A stretch of 41,811 nt of DNA from Pseudomonadota bacterium (GTDB taxonomy: Bacteria; Pseudomonadota; Gammaproteobacteria; Burkholderiales; Burkholderiaceae_C), in contig JAKBBK010000015.1 in the NCBI GenBank assembly GCA_021808525.1, forward strand, positions 5,547 through 47,357, given 5' to 3'. Shown here piece after piece: positions 33,451 to 41,703 of this stretch. The translations under genes and the position numbers were made by a program. Each line of letters opens with the position of its first letter. The first letter of the stretch is position 1. The notes under the pieces are model-generated. The model was not told the origin of the DNA. It ran no database searches and saw only the letters and a list, made by a program, of their open reading frames with translations.

Positions 33451-33500
33451 TGGTGGGCCCTGCCGGGCTCGAACCGGCAACCAACGGAATATGAGTCCGC
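33451..33500 (-). repeat. left att copy: 3' portion of tRNA-Ile(CAU)
   Basis: Identical to 36211-36260 except one base (A at 33490 against T at 36250). It holds the CCA end, T-arm, variable loop and anticodon loop of the tRNA but lacks the D-arm and the 5' acceptor strand, so it is not a functional tRNA. Confidence 0.92.
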
Positions 33501-34547
33501 CCCGGACCGCATTCCGGGTTGTTGCGATATGCAAGCGGGAGAACTTCACGGCAGGCCGGGTGGCGGAGTTCGGCTGCCCCGTCGGCAAGCAGCAGGCGAT
33601 CTACTGGGACGGCAAGCAGCCGGGCCTGGGCCTGCGGGTCACGGCCAAGGGCGCCAGGGCCTACGTGTTCCAGGCCTGGATCGACGGGGGCTCGGTGCGC
33701 GTCACGATCGGTGATCCCGACGTCTGGCCGCTGGAGACGATCTGGGCGACCGACCGGGAAACCGGCCAGCGCGTGGAGGTGCAGCGCGGCGCTTCCTGGC
33801 GGCGAATGAGGAGCTGGCGGCCAAGCCGGCGCACGCGGCGACCTCGGCGGACTTCGTGACCGGGCTGCGCAAGCTCCACGAGGCGGGCAAGGTGCGCGAG
33901 CCCGGGAAGGTGCGCAGCTACGCGCACGCGGCCTTCCGCACGGCGATGCTGGCCGCGACCGACCCGGAAGTCCCGGTGAAGTTCGAGGCGTTCCACGTCA
34001 CAGCCAACCCGCTGGCCACGATCCGCGCCACTGCGGCGCGCTGATGCGCCTGCACATCCTTACCGGCGGTCAGGGCATCGCCCAGCTGCTGCGCCTGCAG
34101 CGCGAGGACGTGCACGCCGACCATATCGTGCTGCACGACGCGAAGGGACGCCGCACGGAGGCCAGGCGCCACGCCGTACCGCGGCTGGCTGAGGCCAAGA
34201 CGGCGCTGAAGATCTTCCAAGGGGCGCCGGGCGTCTTCAGCATCGGCCGCAAGGCGATTTCCCCGGTGATGTTCGCCCGCATGGAGTCTGAGGCGATCGG
34301 GGGCAAGATCGAGGGCTTCGAGCCCAAGCGCCTACGCTCCGGCATCGAGACAGCGCTGGCGTCCCTGGGCATCGGGCGCGAGATCCGCGCGCAGGTGCAG
34401 AGCCACGGCCTGGGCGGCGTGCAGGACCGGCACTACGACGACCACGACTCCATGACCGAGAAGCGAGCTGCGCTGCAGGGCCTGCTTGACCTGCTCAACG
34501 CCGAGCCGGCCAGCAACGTGACACCGATCCACGGGGCCGCGGCATGA
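33491..34547 (+). pseudogene. tyrosine-recombinase integrase (Arm-DNA-binding DUF4102 type), broken over three frames
   Basis: Three segments in successive frames give one integrase. Segment 1 (33491 to about 33800) is the N-terminal arm-binding domain, with ENFTAGRVAEFGCPVGKQQ and GLGLRVTAKGARAYVFQ. Segment 2 (about 33790-34044) is part of the core-binding domain, with FLAANEELAAKPAHAATSADF. Segment 3 (34044-34547) is the catalytic domain, with MRLHILTGGQGIAQLLRL, PKRLRSGIETALASLGI and SHGLGGVQDRHYDDHD holding the Tyr nucleophile. At least two frameshifts and an internal loss are needed. In the box I position relatives read TGGQR, while this copy has TGGQG, so the catalytic Arg is lost. The first ATG lies inside the left att copy. 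Confidence 0.85.
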
Positions 34548-34605
34548 GGTGCGCCAGCCGAGCCAGCCTGCGCCTTGTGCGAGGTAATAGCAAAAGAGCG
34601 ATAAA

Positions 34606-34929
34606 ATGAACCCATGGACCGTGCAGATCCACCCGGCTGCGGAGCCTGAGCTTCGTGCGCTACCGGCGGACATGCAGGCCCGCTTCCTGCGCATCGCCGA
34701 GCTGCTGGAGGGCTTCGGGCCACAGCAGGTCGGCATGCCGCATGTGCGCCCGCTCGAGGGCAAGCTGTGGGAGATGCGCATGCAGGGGCGCGCCGGCATC
34801 GCCCGCGGCGTGTATGCCGCCGTGCAGGGGCGCACGCTGATCGTGCTGCATGTGTTCGTGAAGAAGACGCAGACAACCCCGCGCGCCGCCATCGAGACCG
34901 CGCGCACCCGCCTGGAGGCCATGCGATGA
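34606..34929 (+). CDS. RelE/HigB-like toxin (phage Gp49-type)
   Basis: This 107-residue protein has the RelE-superfamily fold pattern of phage-derived Gp49-like/HigB toxins: IHPAAEPELRALPADMQARFLRIAELL, then HVRPLEGKLWEMRMQGRAGIARGVYAAVQGRTLIVLHVFVKKTQTTPRAAIETA. The family cleaves mRNA at the ribosome. Toxin-first order and four-base overlap with the downstream XRE gene fit a HigBA-like module. An A/T-rich patch with GATAAAAT precedes the ATG and may contain its promoter. The pair may be why the element remnant persists. Confidence 0.88.
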   Translation: MNPWTVQIHPAAEPELRALPADMQARFLRIAELLEGFGPQQVGMPHVRPLEGKLWEMRMQGRAGIARGVYAAVQGRTLIVLHVFVKKTQTTPRAAIETARTRLEAMR

Positions 34930-35201
34930 AGTCCCTGAAGCAGATGAAGGCCGAGCTGGTCGCCAAGCCCGACGTGCAGGCCGAGTACGACGCGCTGGCC
35001 GACGAGTTCGCGATCGCCCGGGAGCTGATTTCCGCCCGGGCTCGCGCTGGCCTGTCCCAGGCCGAGGTGGCGCAGCGCATGGGCACGACGCAGAGCGTGG
35101 TCGCGCGCCTGGAGAGCGGTCGACGGCCGCCATCGCTGCGCACGGTGCAGCGCTACGCGCAGGCGGTCGGCGCTCGAGCTGTGGTGCGTCTCGAGGCCTG
35201 A
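34926..35201 (+). CDS. XRE-family antitoxin partner
   Basis: This 91-residue protein has an N-terminal helical segment (MKSLKQMKAELVAKPDVQAEYDALADEFAIARELISAR) and a C-terminal XRE helix-turn-helix (RAGLSQAEVAQRMGTTQSVVARLESGRRPPSLRTVQRYAQAVG). This layout is typical of antitoxins paired with Gp49-like toxins. The ATG overlaps the toxin stop. It should neutralise the toxin and repress the pair's promoter, by family analogy. Confidence 0.9.
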   Translation: MKSLKQMKAELVAKPDVQAEYDALADEFAIARELISARARAGLSQAEVAQRMGTTQSVVARLESGRRPPSLRTVQRYAQAVGARAVVRLEA

Positions 35202-35298
35202 CGGTTCGCGCCGGGCTACCCCGACGGGGGGAAAAGCGGGAACCTTCACCCGCCCGCCTGGCGTCCCGAATCGAAGGCCAGCGCATGAAGGAGCTCCC

Positions 35299-35889
35299 AT
35301 GCACGAGGACGATGCTTGGACGGACAACCCGGACGCCAAGCTGCGAGCGGCTGACGCCATGGAGTTGTTTTCTGGTCTGCTGCAGGACGGCGAAACCTGG
35401 GGCCCACTACGGCTGACCGAGACAGGCTTGTTTGCCGTGCCGATTCCTTGGGGTGCGCTTCAGAGCATCACGCCCGCTGAGGTCCGCGACGTGGACATTC
35501 ACCCGAGCGGGAATCTCCTCGAACCCATCCTCACGTTCGGCGTCTCAACGCGCCGTGATGCCTGGCGATTCATGCATGCTGTCGGAATCGCGAGCTTCAG
35601 CGAACAGGACCTGGCGCCCTGGGGGTCCAGTGCCGACCAACTGACTGGAGACCATGTCTCAGAAGGGCAGCCCCCAGCCATTGCTGCGTCGCGTGTCGTG
35701 CAACACCGGACGAGGGGCAAGCCGGTGGATGCGGTTGACGCCGTGATCGTGGCCGCGCAGGATGCCGCAGTACAGGTTGGAGGAGAGGCGATGCGCTGGA
35801 AGCCGGCTCCGGTCTGGCAGCAACTGATTGATCTGGCGCGAGTCAGGCCGTTGAAGTACCTGATGGACGGACGAACTTCAGCCTCTTGA
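35299..35889 (+). CDS. unrecognised 196-residue protein in the element
   Basis: Opened by ATG with AAGGAG six bases upstream, a good sign of real translation. The sequence is acidic at the start (MHEDDAWTDNPDAKLRAADAMELFSGLL) and has a central mixed alpha/beta-like stretch (WGPLRLTETGLFAVPIPWGALQSITPAEVRDVDIHPSGNLLEPILTF is at about residues 34-80). A C-terminal part with DAVDAVIVAAQDAAVQVGGEAMRW and a basic tail follows. No signal peptide or transmembrane helix. I do not recognise a family. Codon use is less strictly G/C at third positions than in neighbouring core genes, consistent with transfer. Confidence 0.6.
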   Translation: MHEDDAWTDNPDAKLRAADAMELFSGLLQDGETWGPLRLTETGLFAVPIPWGALQSITPAEVRDVDIHPSGNLLEPILTFGVSTRRDAWRFMHAVGIASFSEQDLAPWGSSADQLTGDHVSEGQPPAIAASRVVQHRTRGKPVDAVDAVIVAAQDAAVQVGGEAMRWKPAPVWQQLIDLARVRPLKYLMDGRTSAS

Positions 35890-35962
35890 ATCGCACTTCT
35901 CTTGCGCCCCGCTGAAGACGCAGGCTAAGCCGGCGAGTGGTTTCCTCTCATTCTGCGGAGTC

Positions 35963-36196
35963 ATGATGGGTGCTACTGGATGGTCCGCAGAGCGCAGGCA
36001 GCGCCAGCGCGAGGCAATCCAGCGGTGGAAACCGTGGGAGCAGTCAACCGGCCCGAGGACGCGCGAGGGTAAGTCGTGTCGGGCTTTTTCATGGGTGCGG
36101 CCCGGCGCCAGCATTCCCCGCGAAAACCTACACAGCGCCTACATGGCCCGCGAGAGGACGCCAGAAACACAAACGCCCAGGCTAAAAATCGCCTAA
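35963..36196 (+). pseudogene. truncated phage/island-type small ORF
   Basis: The first 40 or so residues (GWSAERRQRQREAIQRWKPW followed by EQSTGPRTREGK) resemble a small hypothetical protein often found in proteobacterial phages and islands, where the GPRT-EGK motif is followed by a conserved basic tail. Here the frame after GK (about 36070 on) no longer resembles that tail, so the gene appears frameshifted. GCGGAG precedes the ATG. The stretch from 35890 to 36210 contains nothing else I can identify. Confidence 0.4.
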
Positions 36197-36210
36197 GCCG
36201 TTGATTTTGT

Positions 36211-36260
36211 TGGTGGGCCCTGCCGGGCTCGAACCGGCAACCAACGGATTATGAGTCCGC
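36211..36260 (-). repeat. right att copy within intact tRNA-Ile(CAU)
   Basis: The 3' 50 nucleotides of the tRNA gene, including encoded CCA, duplicated at 33451-33500. The tRNA continues to 36286, so integration at this end restored a complete tRNA. Confidence 0.92.
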
Positions 36261-36286
36261 TGCTCTGACCATTGAGCTAAGGGCCC
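36211..36286 (-). tRNA. tRNA-Ile(CAU), minor isoleucine tRNA
   Basis: The 76-nt sequence folds as a full cloverleaf. The acceptor stem is GGGCCCT/AGGGCCC with encoded CCA at 36211-36213. The D-arm is AGCTCAATGGTCAGAGC, the anticodon loop is CTCATAA with anticodon CAU, and the T-arm is GCCGG-TTCGAAC-CCGGC. The D-arm and CTCATAATC context match E. coli Ile2 rather than initiator or elongator Met. The wobble C should be converted to lysidine by TilS to read AUA. It serves as the integration site of the element to its left. Confidence 0.93.
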
Positions 36287-36397
36287 GCGGCGCCTGCGGG
36301 CGGGGTGTCCGCGGCCGAGGGGCGGATTCTACCGGGCGCATCCGGGGCTTCGCGCGGGCCGCGCCCGTGCGGGCCCGCGGGGGCGGACAATGGGCCC

Positions 36398-36994
36398 ATG
36401 GGCCCGTGCATGCGTGGCGTCACCCTGGTGGAGTGCCTGGTCGTGATGGCGCTGAGCGCCATCTGCCTGGCACTGGCCTTGCCCTCGTGGCGCGACGCCG
36501 TGCAGGCGCAGCGGGTGCGCGCGGCCAGCCTGGCGCTGGGCGACGCCTTGCGCCAGGCCCGGCAGCATGCGCTGCAGCGCGGCGAATACGTGCGCATTTG
36601 CCCCGGCGGCGAAGCCGGCGACTGCCAGGGGGCCGGGCGCTGGGAGCAGGGCTGGGCCCTGCTGGGCCAGGCGCCGGCGGGTGGCGGCGAGGCGCCGCTG
36701 CTGGGCGTGGGCCCGGCGTTGCGCGGGGTGCGCATCGAGCCGGATGCGGTGCTCGCGCAGGGGGTCGGCTTCGACGCCGGCGGCTGGCCGAGACGCCGTG
36801 GCGGCGCGCTGCTCATGGGGCGCTGGCGGGTGTGCCCGCAGGCGGGCGGCGCGGGGCGTGAACTGGTGTTGTCGGCGGCCGGGCGGCTGCGCGGCGCGCG
36901 CGTGGATTGCCCGCGCGCCCCCGCTCAGCGCTGGCTCAGCGCGTTGCCGACCAGCTTGGCGGTGATGTCGACGATGCGGATCATGCGCTCGTAG
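36398..36994 (+). CDS. GspH/FimT-type pseudopilin
   Basis: This protein of about 198 residues has a short leader ending in RG, a prepilin peptidase site RG|VTLVE with Glu at +5, and the hydrophobic N-terminal helix [19 protein letters not shown]. The GspH/FimT region [30 protein letters not shown] follows, with a C-terminal sheet containing [31 protein letters not shown]. Such minor pilins prime type IV pili or type II secretion. ATG 36398 and 36410 are both possible starts. The last 23 residues lie antisense to the 3' end of hrcA. No other pilin genes are near. Confidence 0.82.
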   Translation: MGPCMRGVTLVECLVVMALSAICLALALPSWRDAVQAQRVRAASLALGDALRQARQHALQRGEYVRICPGGEAGDCQGAGRWEQGWALLGQAPAGGGEAPLLGVGPALRGVRIEPDAVLAQGVGFDAGGWPRRRGGALLMGRWRVCPQAGGAGRELVLSAAGRLRGARVDCPRAPAQRWLSALPTSLAVMSTMRIMRS

Positions 36995-37953
36995 GCCATG
37001 CGGGTCGGCCCGATCACGCCCAGGGTGCCGACCACCCGACCGTCCACCTCGTAGGGGGAGGTGATCACCGAGAGCTCCTCGTAGGGCACCACCTCGCTGT
37101 CGCCGCCGATGTAGATGCGCACGCCCTCGGAGCGCTGCGAACTCTCCAGCAGGCGCAGCAACAGGGATTTCTGCTCGAACAGGTCGAACAGGCGCCGCAG
37201 GCCGGCCAGGTCGCCGGCGAGGTCGTCGACCTCCAGCAACTGCTTCTGCCCGGAGATCACCACCTGCTCCTGGCGTTCGGCCGCGGCCTGGCCGGCGGCG
37301 GCCACCGCCGCCTGCATGAGGGCGACGATTTCTCCCCGGATGTTCTCCACCTCCCCACGAAGCCGCGCCGACATCTGGTCGAAGTCCAGCCCGCTGCAAT
37401 GGGCGTTGAGGTAGTTGGCCGCCTCGGTCAGCTGGGCCTGGGTGTAGGGGTGGCCGGAGACGATGATGCGGTTCTGCACGTCGCCGCTGGCGTCGACCAG
37501 GATGACCAGGATGCGCTGCTCGGACAGGCGCAGGAACTCGATGTGCCGGAAGGCCGCGTCGCGCCGCGGGCTCATCACCACGCCGACGAAATGCGACAGG
37601 TCCGACAGCAGGCGCGCGGCGTTGACGATGACCTTCTGCGGCTCCACGCTGGTCAGCTCGGAGCGGAAGCGCTGTTCGAGTTCCTGGCTCTCGCCGTCGC
37701 CGCGGGCGGTGAGCATCGTGTCCACGAACACCCGGTAGCCTCGCGGCGTGGGGATGCGCCCGGCCGAGGTGTGGGGGCTGGCGATCAGGCCCAGCTCCTC
37801 CAGGTCGGCCATGACGTTGCGGATGGTCGCCGCCGACAGCTCCAGGCCCGAGGCCCGCGAGAGCGTGCGCGAGCCCACGGGCTGCCCATCGGCGATGTAG
37901 CGCTCGATCAGGGCCTTCAGCAGAACTCGGGCTCGGTCGTCCATGAGCGGCAT
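36925..37953 (-). CDS. hrcA: heat-inducible transcription repressor HrcA
   Basis: This 342-residue repressor of class I heat-shock genes binds CIRCE elements near groESL and dnaK operons. The N-terminal winged helix is intact ([62 protein letters not shown]). The GAF-like dimerisation domain ends in [37 protein letters not shown] 37953 ([11 protein letters not shown]) has CGGGAA in range; ATG 37944 lacks a ribosome site. No CIRCE-like repeat was seen in the window, so its targets lie elsewhere. Divergent from nadK. Confidence 0.95.
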   Translation of the reverse strand: MPLMDDRARVLLKALIERYIADGQPVGSRTLSRASGLELSAATIRNVMADLEELGLIASPHTSAGRIPTPRGYRVFVDTMLTARGDGESQELEQRFRSELTSVEPQKVIVNAARLLSDLSHFVGVVMSPRRDAAFRHIEFLRLSEQRILVILVDASGDVQNRIIVSGHPYTQAQLTEAANYLNAHCSGLDFDQMSARLRGEVENIRGEIVALMQAAVAAAGQAAAERQEQVVISGQKQLLEVDDLAGDLAGLRRLFDLFEQKSLLLRLLESSQRSEGVRIYIGGDSEVVPYEELSVITSPYEVDGRVVGTLGVIGPTRMAYERMIRIVDITAKLVGNALSQR

Positions 37954-38087
37954 TTTAAATTCCCGCGCCCCGGTATGGGGGGCCCGGGCGCGCGCGGCCA
38001 TCTGCCTGTGCTGTAATGCCGCAGGGAGGGGCCCCGGCCCGCCTTGCCAGCGTGCTCCGTTGCGCGCGTTCATCCGCCTTTCCGCTC

Positions 38088-38984
38088 ATGTCCGCACCCG
38101 TATTCCAGCACGCCATCCTGATCGGCAAGCCCGAGGCAGCCGGCGCCGGCCGCACGCTGGAGGACATCGCCTCCTGGCTGGCGCACAGTGGGGTGGAGCC
38201 GCTGATCGAGCGGGAAACCGCGCAGCGCTGCGAGCTTCCGGGCTACCGCGCGGTGGACTTGCGCGACATCGGACGCGACGAGGCACGCAGCCTGGTGGGC
38301 ATCGTGGTGGGTGGCGACGGCACCATGCTGGGCGCGGCGCGCCAGCTGGCTCCATCCGGCGTGCCCCTGATGGGCATCAATGCCGGGCGCCTGGGGTTCA
38401 TCACCGACATCGTCGAGGCCCGCTGGCGCGAGGCCCTGGGCGCCATGCTGCAGGGGCATTTCGAGCGCGAGCAGCGGGCGGTGCTGAGCGGGCGCGTGCA
38501 GCGCGACGGCGAGACGATATTCAACGGTATCGCCATCAACGACATCGTGGTCAACCGCAGCGGCGCCACCGGACTGGTGGAACTGCGCGTGGACGTGGAC
38601 GGCTGCGCCATGTACGCGCAGCGCGCCGACGGGCTGATCGTGGCCACGCCCACCGGTTCCACCGCCTACGCGATGTCGGCGGGCGGCCCGATCCTGCATC
38701 CCAGCCTGCCCGGGCTGGTGCTCGTGCCCATCGCTGCGCACACGCTGTCGAACCGCCCCATCGTGCTGCCCGACCACGTGCGCATCGACATCGAGGTGGC
38801 CTCGCGCAGCGACGTGGTGCTGAACTTCGACATGCAGCATTTCGCCGATCTGCTGGGCGGGGATCGCATCCATCTGCAGATCGCGCCCTACCGCGCGGTG
38901 TTCCTGCACCCGCCGGGCTGGAACTATTTCTCCACCCTGCGCAAGAAACTGCGCTGGCACGAGATCCTGGGCGTCGACGACTGA
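38088..38984 (+). CDS. nadK: NAD kinase
   Basis: This 298-residue enzyme phosphorylates NAD to NADP. The GGDG motif is in VGIVVGGDGTMLGAAR. The substrate-contacting INAGRLGFITD, NDIVVNRSGATGLVELRVDVDG, and DGLIVATPTGSTAYAMSAGGPI are all present. The length is typical. It is divergent from hrcA with a gap of about 134 bp and is followed by recN, a common order in betaproteobacteria. Confidence 0.96.
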   Translation: MSAPVFQHAILIGKPEAAGAGRTLEDIASWLAHSGVEPLIERETAQRCELPGYRAVDLRDIGRDEARSLVGIVVGGDGTMLGAARQLAPSGVPLMGINAGRLGFITDIVEARWREALGAMLQGHFEREQRAVLSGRVQRDGETIFNGIAINDIVVNRSGATGLVELRVDVDGCAMYAQRADGLIVATPTGSTAYAMSAGGPILHPSLPGLVLVPIAAHTLSNRPIVLPDHVRIDIEVASRSDVVLNFDMQHFADLLGGDRIHLQIAPYRAVFLHPPGWNYFSTLRKKLRWHEILGVDD

Positions 38985-39020
38985 AGGCCTGGCACCTAGC
39001 CATTCCCTGGACCTCCGAGC

Positions 39021-40733
39021 ATGCTGCGCCGTTTGCATATTCGCCAATTCGTGCTGGTGGACGAACTCGAACTCGAGTTCGGCCCCGGATTCACGGCGCT
39101 GACCGGCGAGACCGGTGCCGGCAAGTCCATCCTGATCGACGCGCTCAAGCTGGCGCTGGGCGAGCGTGGCGACGCCTCGGTGCTGCTGCCGGGGGCTGCG
39201 CGGGCCGAGATCTCCGCCGAATTCGACACTCCGCCCCAACTGGCCGGCTGGCTGGACGAACAGGGCTTCGAGCCGGGCGACACCGTGCTGCTGCGCCGGG
39301 TCATCGACGCCCAGGGGCGCTCGCGGGGTTTTCTCAACGGCAGCCCGGCGACCCTGGCGCAGCTGCGCCAGGCGGGGGATGCGCTGGTGGACATCCACGG
39401 CCAGCATGCCTGGCAGAGCCTGGCGCGCAGTGAGTCGGCGCGTGAGCTGCTGGATGCCCATGCCGGCGCCCTGGCCGAGCGCGAGGCCTGCGCGCAGGCC
39501 TGGCGCGACTGGCGCGATGCCGAGCAGCTCTGGCAGGCGGCGAGCCAGGATGCCGGGCAGATGCAGCGCGAGCGCGAGGGCCTGCAGCTGGAACTGGCCG
39601 AACTCGAGCGCCTGGCGCCACAGCCCGAGGAATGGGAGCCGCTGAACGCCGAGCATCGCCGGCTGGCGCACGCGGCCGAGCTCATCGAGCAGCTGCAGGG
39701 GGCCTGCGCCTGGCTGGACGACGAGGAAGGCGGGGCGCTGCGCCTGCTGGCGCGGGCGCAGCAGGCGCTGCAGCCGGCCGCGGCCATCGACCCCGGGCTG
39801 CAGCCGGCTCTGGAGCAGCTCGATCAATTGCAGACCCTGGGCGCGGAGCTGGGCCACGAGCTGGCCGCCCGCCTGCGCCAGGCCGACGTCGACCCGCAGC
39901 GCCTGGCCGAGGTGGACGCCAGGCTGTCCGCGTGGATGGGCCAGGCGCGGCGCCAGCGCGTGCCGCCCGAGCAGTTGCCCGCGCGCTGGCAGCAGCTGCG
40001 CGCCCGCCTGCAGCAGCTCGAGCAGGGAGCCGACGTGGAGGCGCTGGCCGCGCGCGAGCGCGAAGCCCACGCGCGGCTGCGCGAGGCGGCGGCCCGGCTG
40101 AGCCGGCGCCGCGCCGAGGCCGGCCCGCTCCTGGCGCAGGGCGTGCGCGCGCTGATGCAGGAGCTGGGCATGCAGGGAGGGGATTTCTCGGTGGCCTTGC
40201 GCGAGCTGCCGCAGATCCAGTCCGCCGGCGCGGAATCCGTGGACTTGCTGGTGGCCGGACATGCGGGGGCCGAGCTGCGCCCGCTGGCGCGCGTGGCCTC
40301 GGGTGGCGAACTCTCGCGCATCGCGCTGGCCCTGGCCGCCACCACGGCGGCGCAGCAGCCGGTGGGCACGCTGTTGTTCGACGAGGTCGATTCCGGCATC
40401 GGCGGCGCGGTGGCGCACACCGTGGGGCGCCTGCTGGGCGCCCTGGGCGCCGACCGCCAGGTGCTGGCGGTGACCCACCTGGCGCAGGTGGCGGCGGCGG
40501 CGGCGCGCCACCTGCAGGTGGACAAGGCCAGTCGCGACGGGCGCACCTTCAGCAGCGTGCGCGTGCTGGACCCGGCGGCGCGGGTGCTGGAGATCGCGCG
40601 CATGCTCGGCGGCGATGCCTCCTCCGAGGTGGCCCTGGCGCATGCCCGGGAAATGCTGCAGGGGGCCGCGCAGGCCCCGGCGCCGCGGGCGCGGCGCGCG
40701 CGCGCGGGGGAAGGCCGCGCCAAGGCCGGCTGA
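39021..40733 (+). CDS. recN: DNA repair protein RecN
   Basis: This 570-residue SMC-like ATPase acts early at double-strand breaks. Walker A GETGAGKS is at residues 29-36 after the conserved LRRLHIRQFVLVDELELEF. A long helical coiled-coil middle rich in Glu, Gln, Arg and Leu (about 150-400) follows. The C-terminal signature is ASGGELSRIALALA and Walker B is TLLFDEVDSGIGG. The length fits the family (550-570). Starts 36 bp after nadK and ends 13 bp before rapZ, so the three are probably co-transcribed. Confidence 0.96.
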   Translation: MLRRLHIRQFVLVDELELEFGPGFTALTGETGAGKSILIDALKLALGERGDASVLLPGAARAEISAEFDTPPQLAGWLDEQGFEPGDTVLLRRVIDAQGRSRGFLNGSPATLAQLRQAGDALVDIHGQHAWQSLARSESARELLDAHAGALAEREACAQAWRDWRDAEQLWQAASQDAGQMQREREGLQLELAELERLAPQPEEWEPLNAEHRRLAHAAELIEQLQGACAWLDDEEGGALRLLARAQQALQPAAAIDPGLQPALEQLDQLQTLGAELGHELAARLRQADVDPQRLAEVDARLSAWMGQARRQRVPPEQLPARWQQLRARLQQLEQGADVEALAAREREAHARLREAAARLSRRRAEAGPLLAQGVRALMQELGMQGGDFSVALRELPQIQSAGAESVDLLVAGHAGAELRPLARVASGGELSRIALALAATTAAQQPVGTLLFDEVDSGIGGAVAHTVGRLLGALGADRQVLAVTHLAQVAAAAARHLQVDKASRDGRTFSSVRVLDPAARVLEIARMLGGDASSEVALAHAREMLQGAAQAPAPRARRARAGEGRAKAG

Positions 40734-40746
40734 GCGGGAGGCGACC

Positions 40747-41703
40747 ATGAGCGAGCAGGAGCGGGATTCCTCCGGAGCGGCGCAGCGCGAGGCGCGGGCC
40801 TTGCGCGTGGTGCTGTTGTCCGGGGTGTCGGGTTCGGGCAAGACCATCGCGCTGAACTCGCTGGAGGACGCCGGCTACTACTGCGTGGACAACCTTCCCG
40901 CGCAGCTGGTCGATCAGTTGCTGGAGGTGGCGCTGCAGGCGGGCTATCGGCGCCTGGCCATCGCCATGGACGCTCGCGCTCCCGAGGGGCTGGGGCTGCT
41001 GCCCGAGCTGGTGCGACGCCTGCGCGCGCAGTGCGACCTGCATTTCATCTACCTCGACAGCAGCACCGACACCCTGGTGCAGCGCTTTTCCGAGACCCGC
41101 CGCGCGCATCCGCTGACGGCTCGCCGCGGCGAGCAGGCGCGCAGCGGCCCGGGGCAACCGGCACCGGCCTCGGCGCCCGCGCTGGTCGAGGCCATCGAGC
41201 TCGAGCGCGAGCTGCTCGCGCCGGTGGCCGGCCTGGGGCTGCATATCGACACCAGCGGGCTGCGCCCCGCGCAGCTGCGCGCCTGGGTGCGCCAGGCGGT
41301 GCAGGTGGAAGCCTCGCGCCTGACCCTTTCGTTCGAGTCCTTCGCTTTCAAGCACGGCGTGGCGCTGGACGCGGATTTCGTGTTCGACGTGCGCATGCTG
41401 CCCAATCCGCACTACGAGCCGCGCTTGCGTCCCCTCAACGGACGCGACGCGCCGGTGGCCGAGTTCCTGCGCGCCCAGCCCGCGGTGCTGCGCATGCTCG
41501 CCGACCTGCGCGCCTTCCTGGAGCACTGGCTGCCAGCCATGGCCGAGGACCAGCGCAGCTACGTGGTGGTGGCCATCGGATGCACCGGCGGCCAGCACCG
41601 CTCGGTGTTCCTGGCCGAGGAGCTGGGTCGGCATTTCGGGCAGCAGCATCGCGTGCTGGTGCGCCACCGCGAGCTCGACGCGGTCGGCGGCTCGAGCTCC
41701 TGA
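40747..41703 (+). CDS. rapZ: RNase adapter protein RapZ
   Basis: This 318-residue protein has Walker A GVSGSGKT (residues 26-33) in an N-terminal kinase-like domain followed by SLEDAGYYCVDNLPAQL. The C-terminal domain contains LSFESFAFKHGVALDADFVFDVRMLPNPHYEP and the signature CTGGQHRSVFLAEEL. In enterobacteria RapZ guides RNase E to the sRNA GlmZ to control glucosamine-6-phosphate synthesis; in betaproteobacteria the role is less clear. An Ala/Pro/Gly-rich insert (about residues 130-150) makes it slightly longer than the E. coli protein. A hairpin follows the stop. Confidence 0.95.
   Translation: MSEQERDSSGAAQREARALRVVLLSGVSGSGKTIALNSLEDAGYYCVDNLPAQLVDQLLEVALQAGYRRLAIAMDARAPEGLGLLPELVRRLRAQCDLHFIYLDSSTDTLVQRFSETRRAHPLTARRGEQARSGPGQPAPASAPALVEAIELERELLAPVAGLGLHIDTSGLRPAQLRAWVRQAVQVEASRLTLSFESFAFKHGVALDADFVFDVRMLPNPHYEPRLRPLNGRDAPVAEFLRAQPAVLRMLADLRAFLEHWLPAMAEDQRSYVVVAIGCTGGQHRSVFLAEELGRHFGQQHRVLVRHRELDAVGGSSS

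Larger units (their letters stand above)
33451..36286. mobile_element. decayed integrative element in tRNA-Ile(CAU)
   Basis: The element is bounded by a 50-bp direct repeat (33451-33500 and 36211-36260, 49 of 50 identical) of the 3' part of tRNA-Ile2, the classic footprint of tyrosine-recombinase integration. The intact tRNA is at the right end. Content: broken integrase (33491-34547), RelE-like/XRE pair (34606-35201), unknown protein (35299-35889) and a truncated small ORF (35963-36196). At about 2.8 kb and with the integrase destroyed, it cannot move by itself. It reads as the collapsed remnant of a larger island or phage. Confidence 0.85.

Noticed and set aside
33451-33500. Second tRNA gene
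   Set aside because: Only the 3' 50 nucleotides are present; D-arm and 5' acceptor strand are missing. It is an att duplication.
35890-36210. Further element genes in the gap before the tRNA
   Set aside because: Apart from the truncated ORF at 35963, frames are short, overlap each other and lack ribosome sites.
36390-36399. Perfect palindrome ATGGGCCCAT near the pseudopilin start as an operator
   Set aside because: It arises from G/C-rich codons around alternative start codons and has no partner site or suitable regulator nearby.
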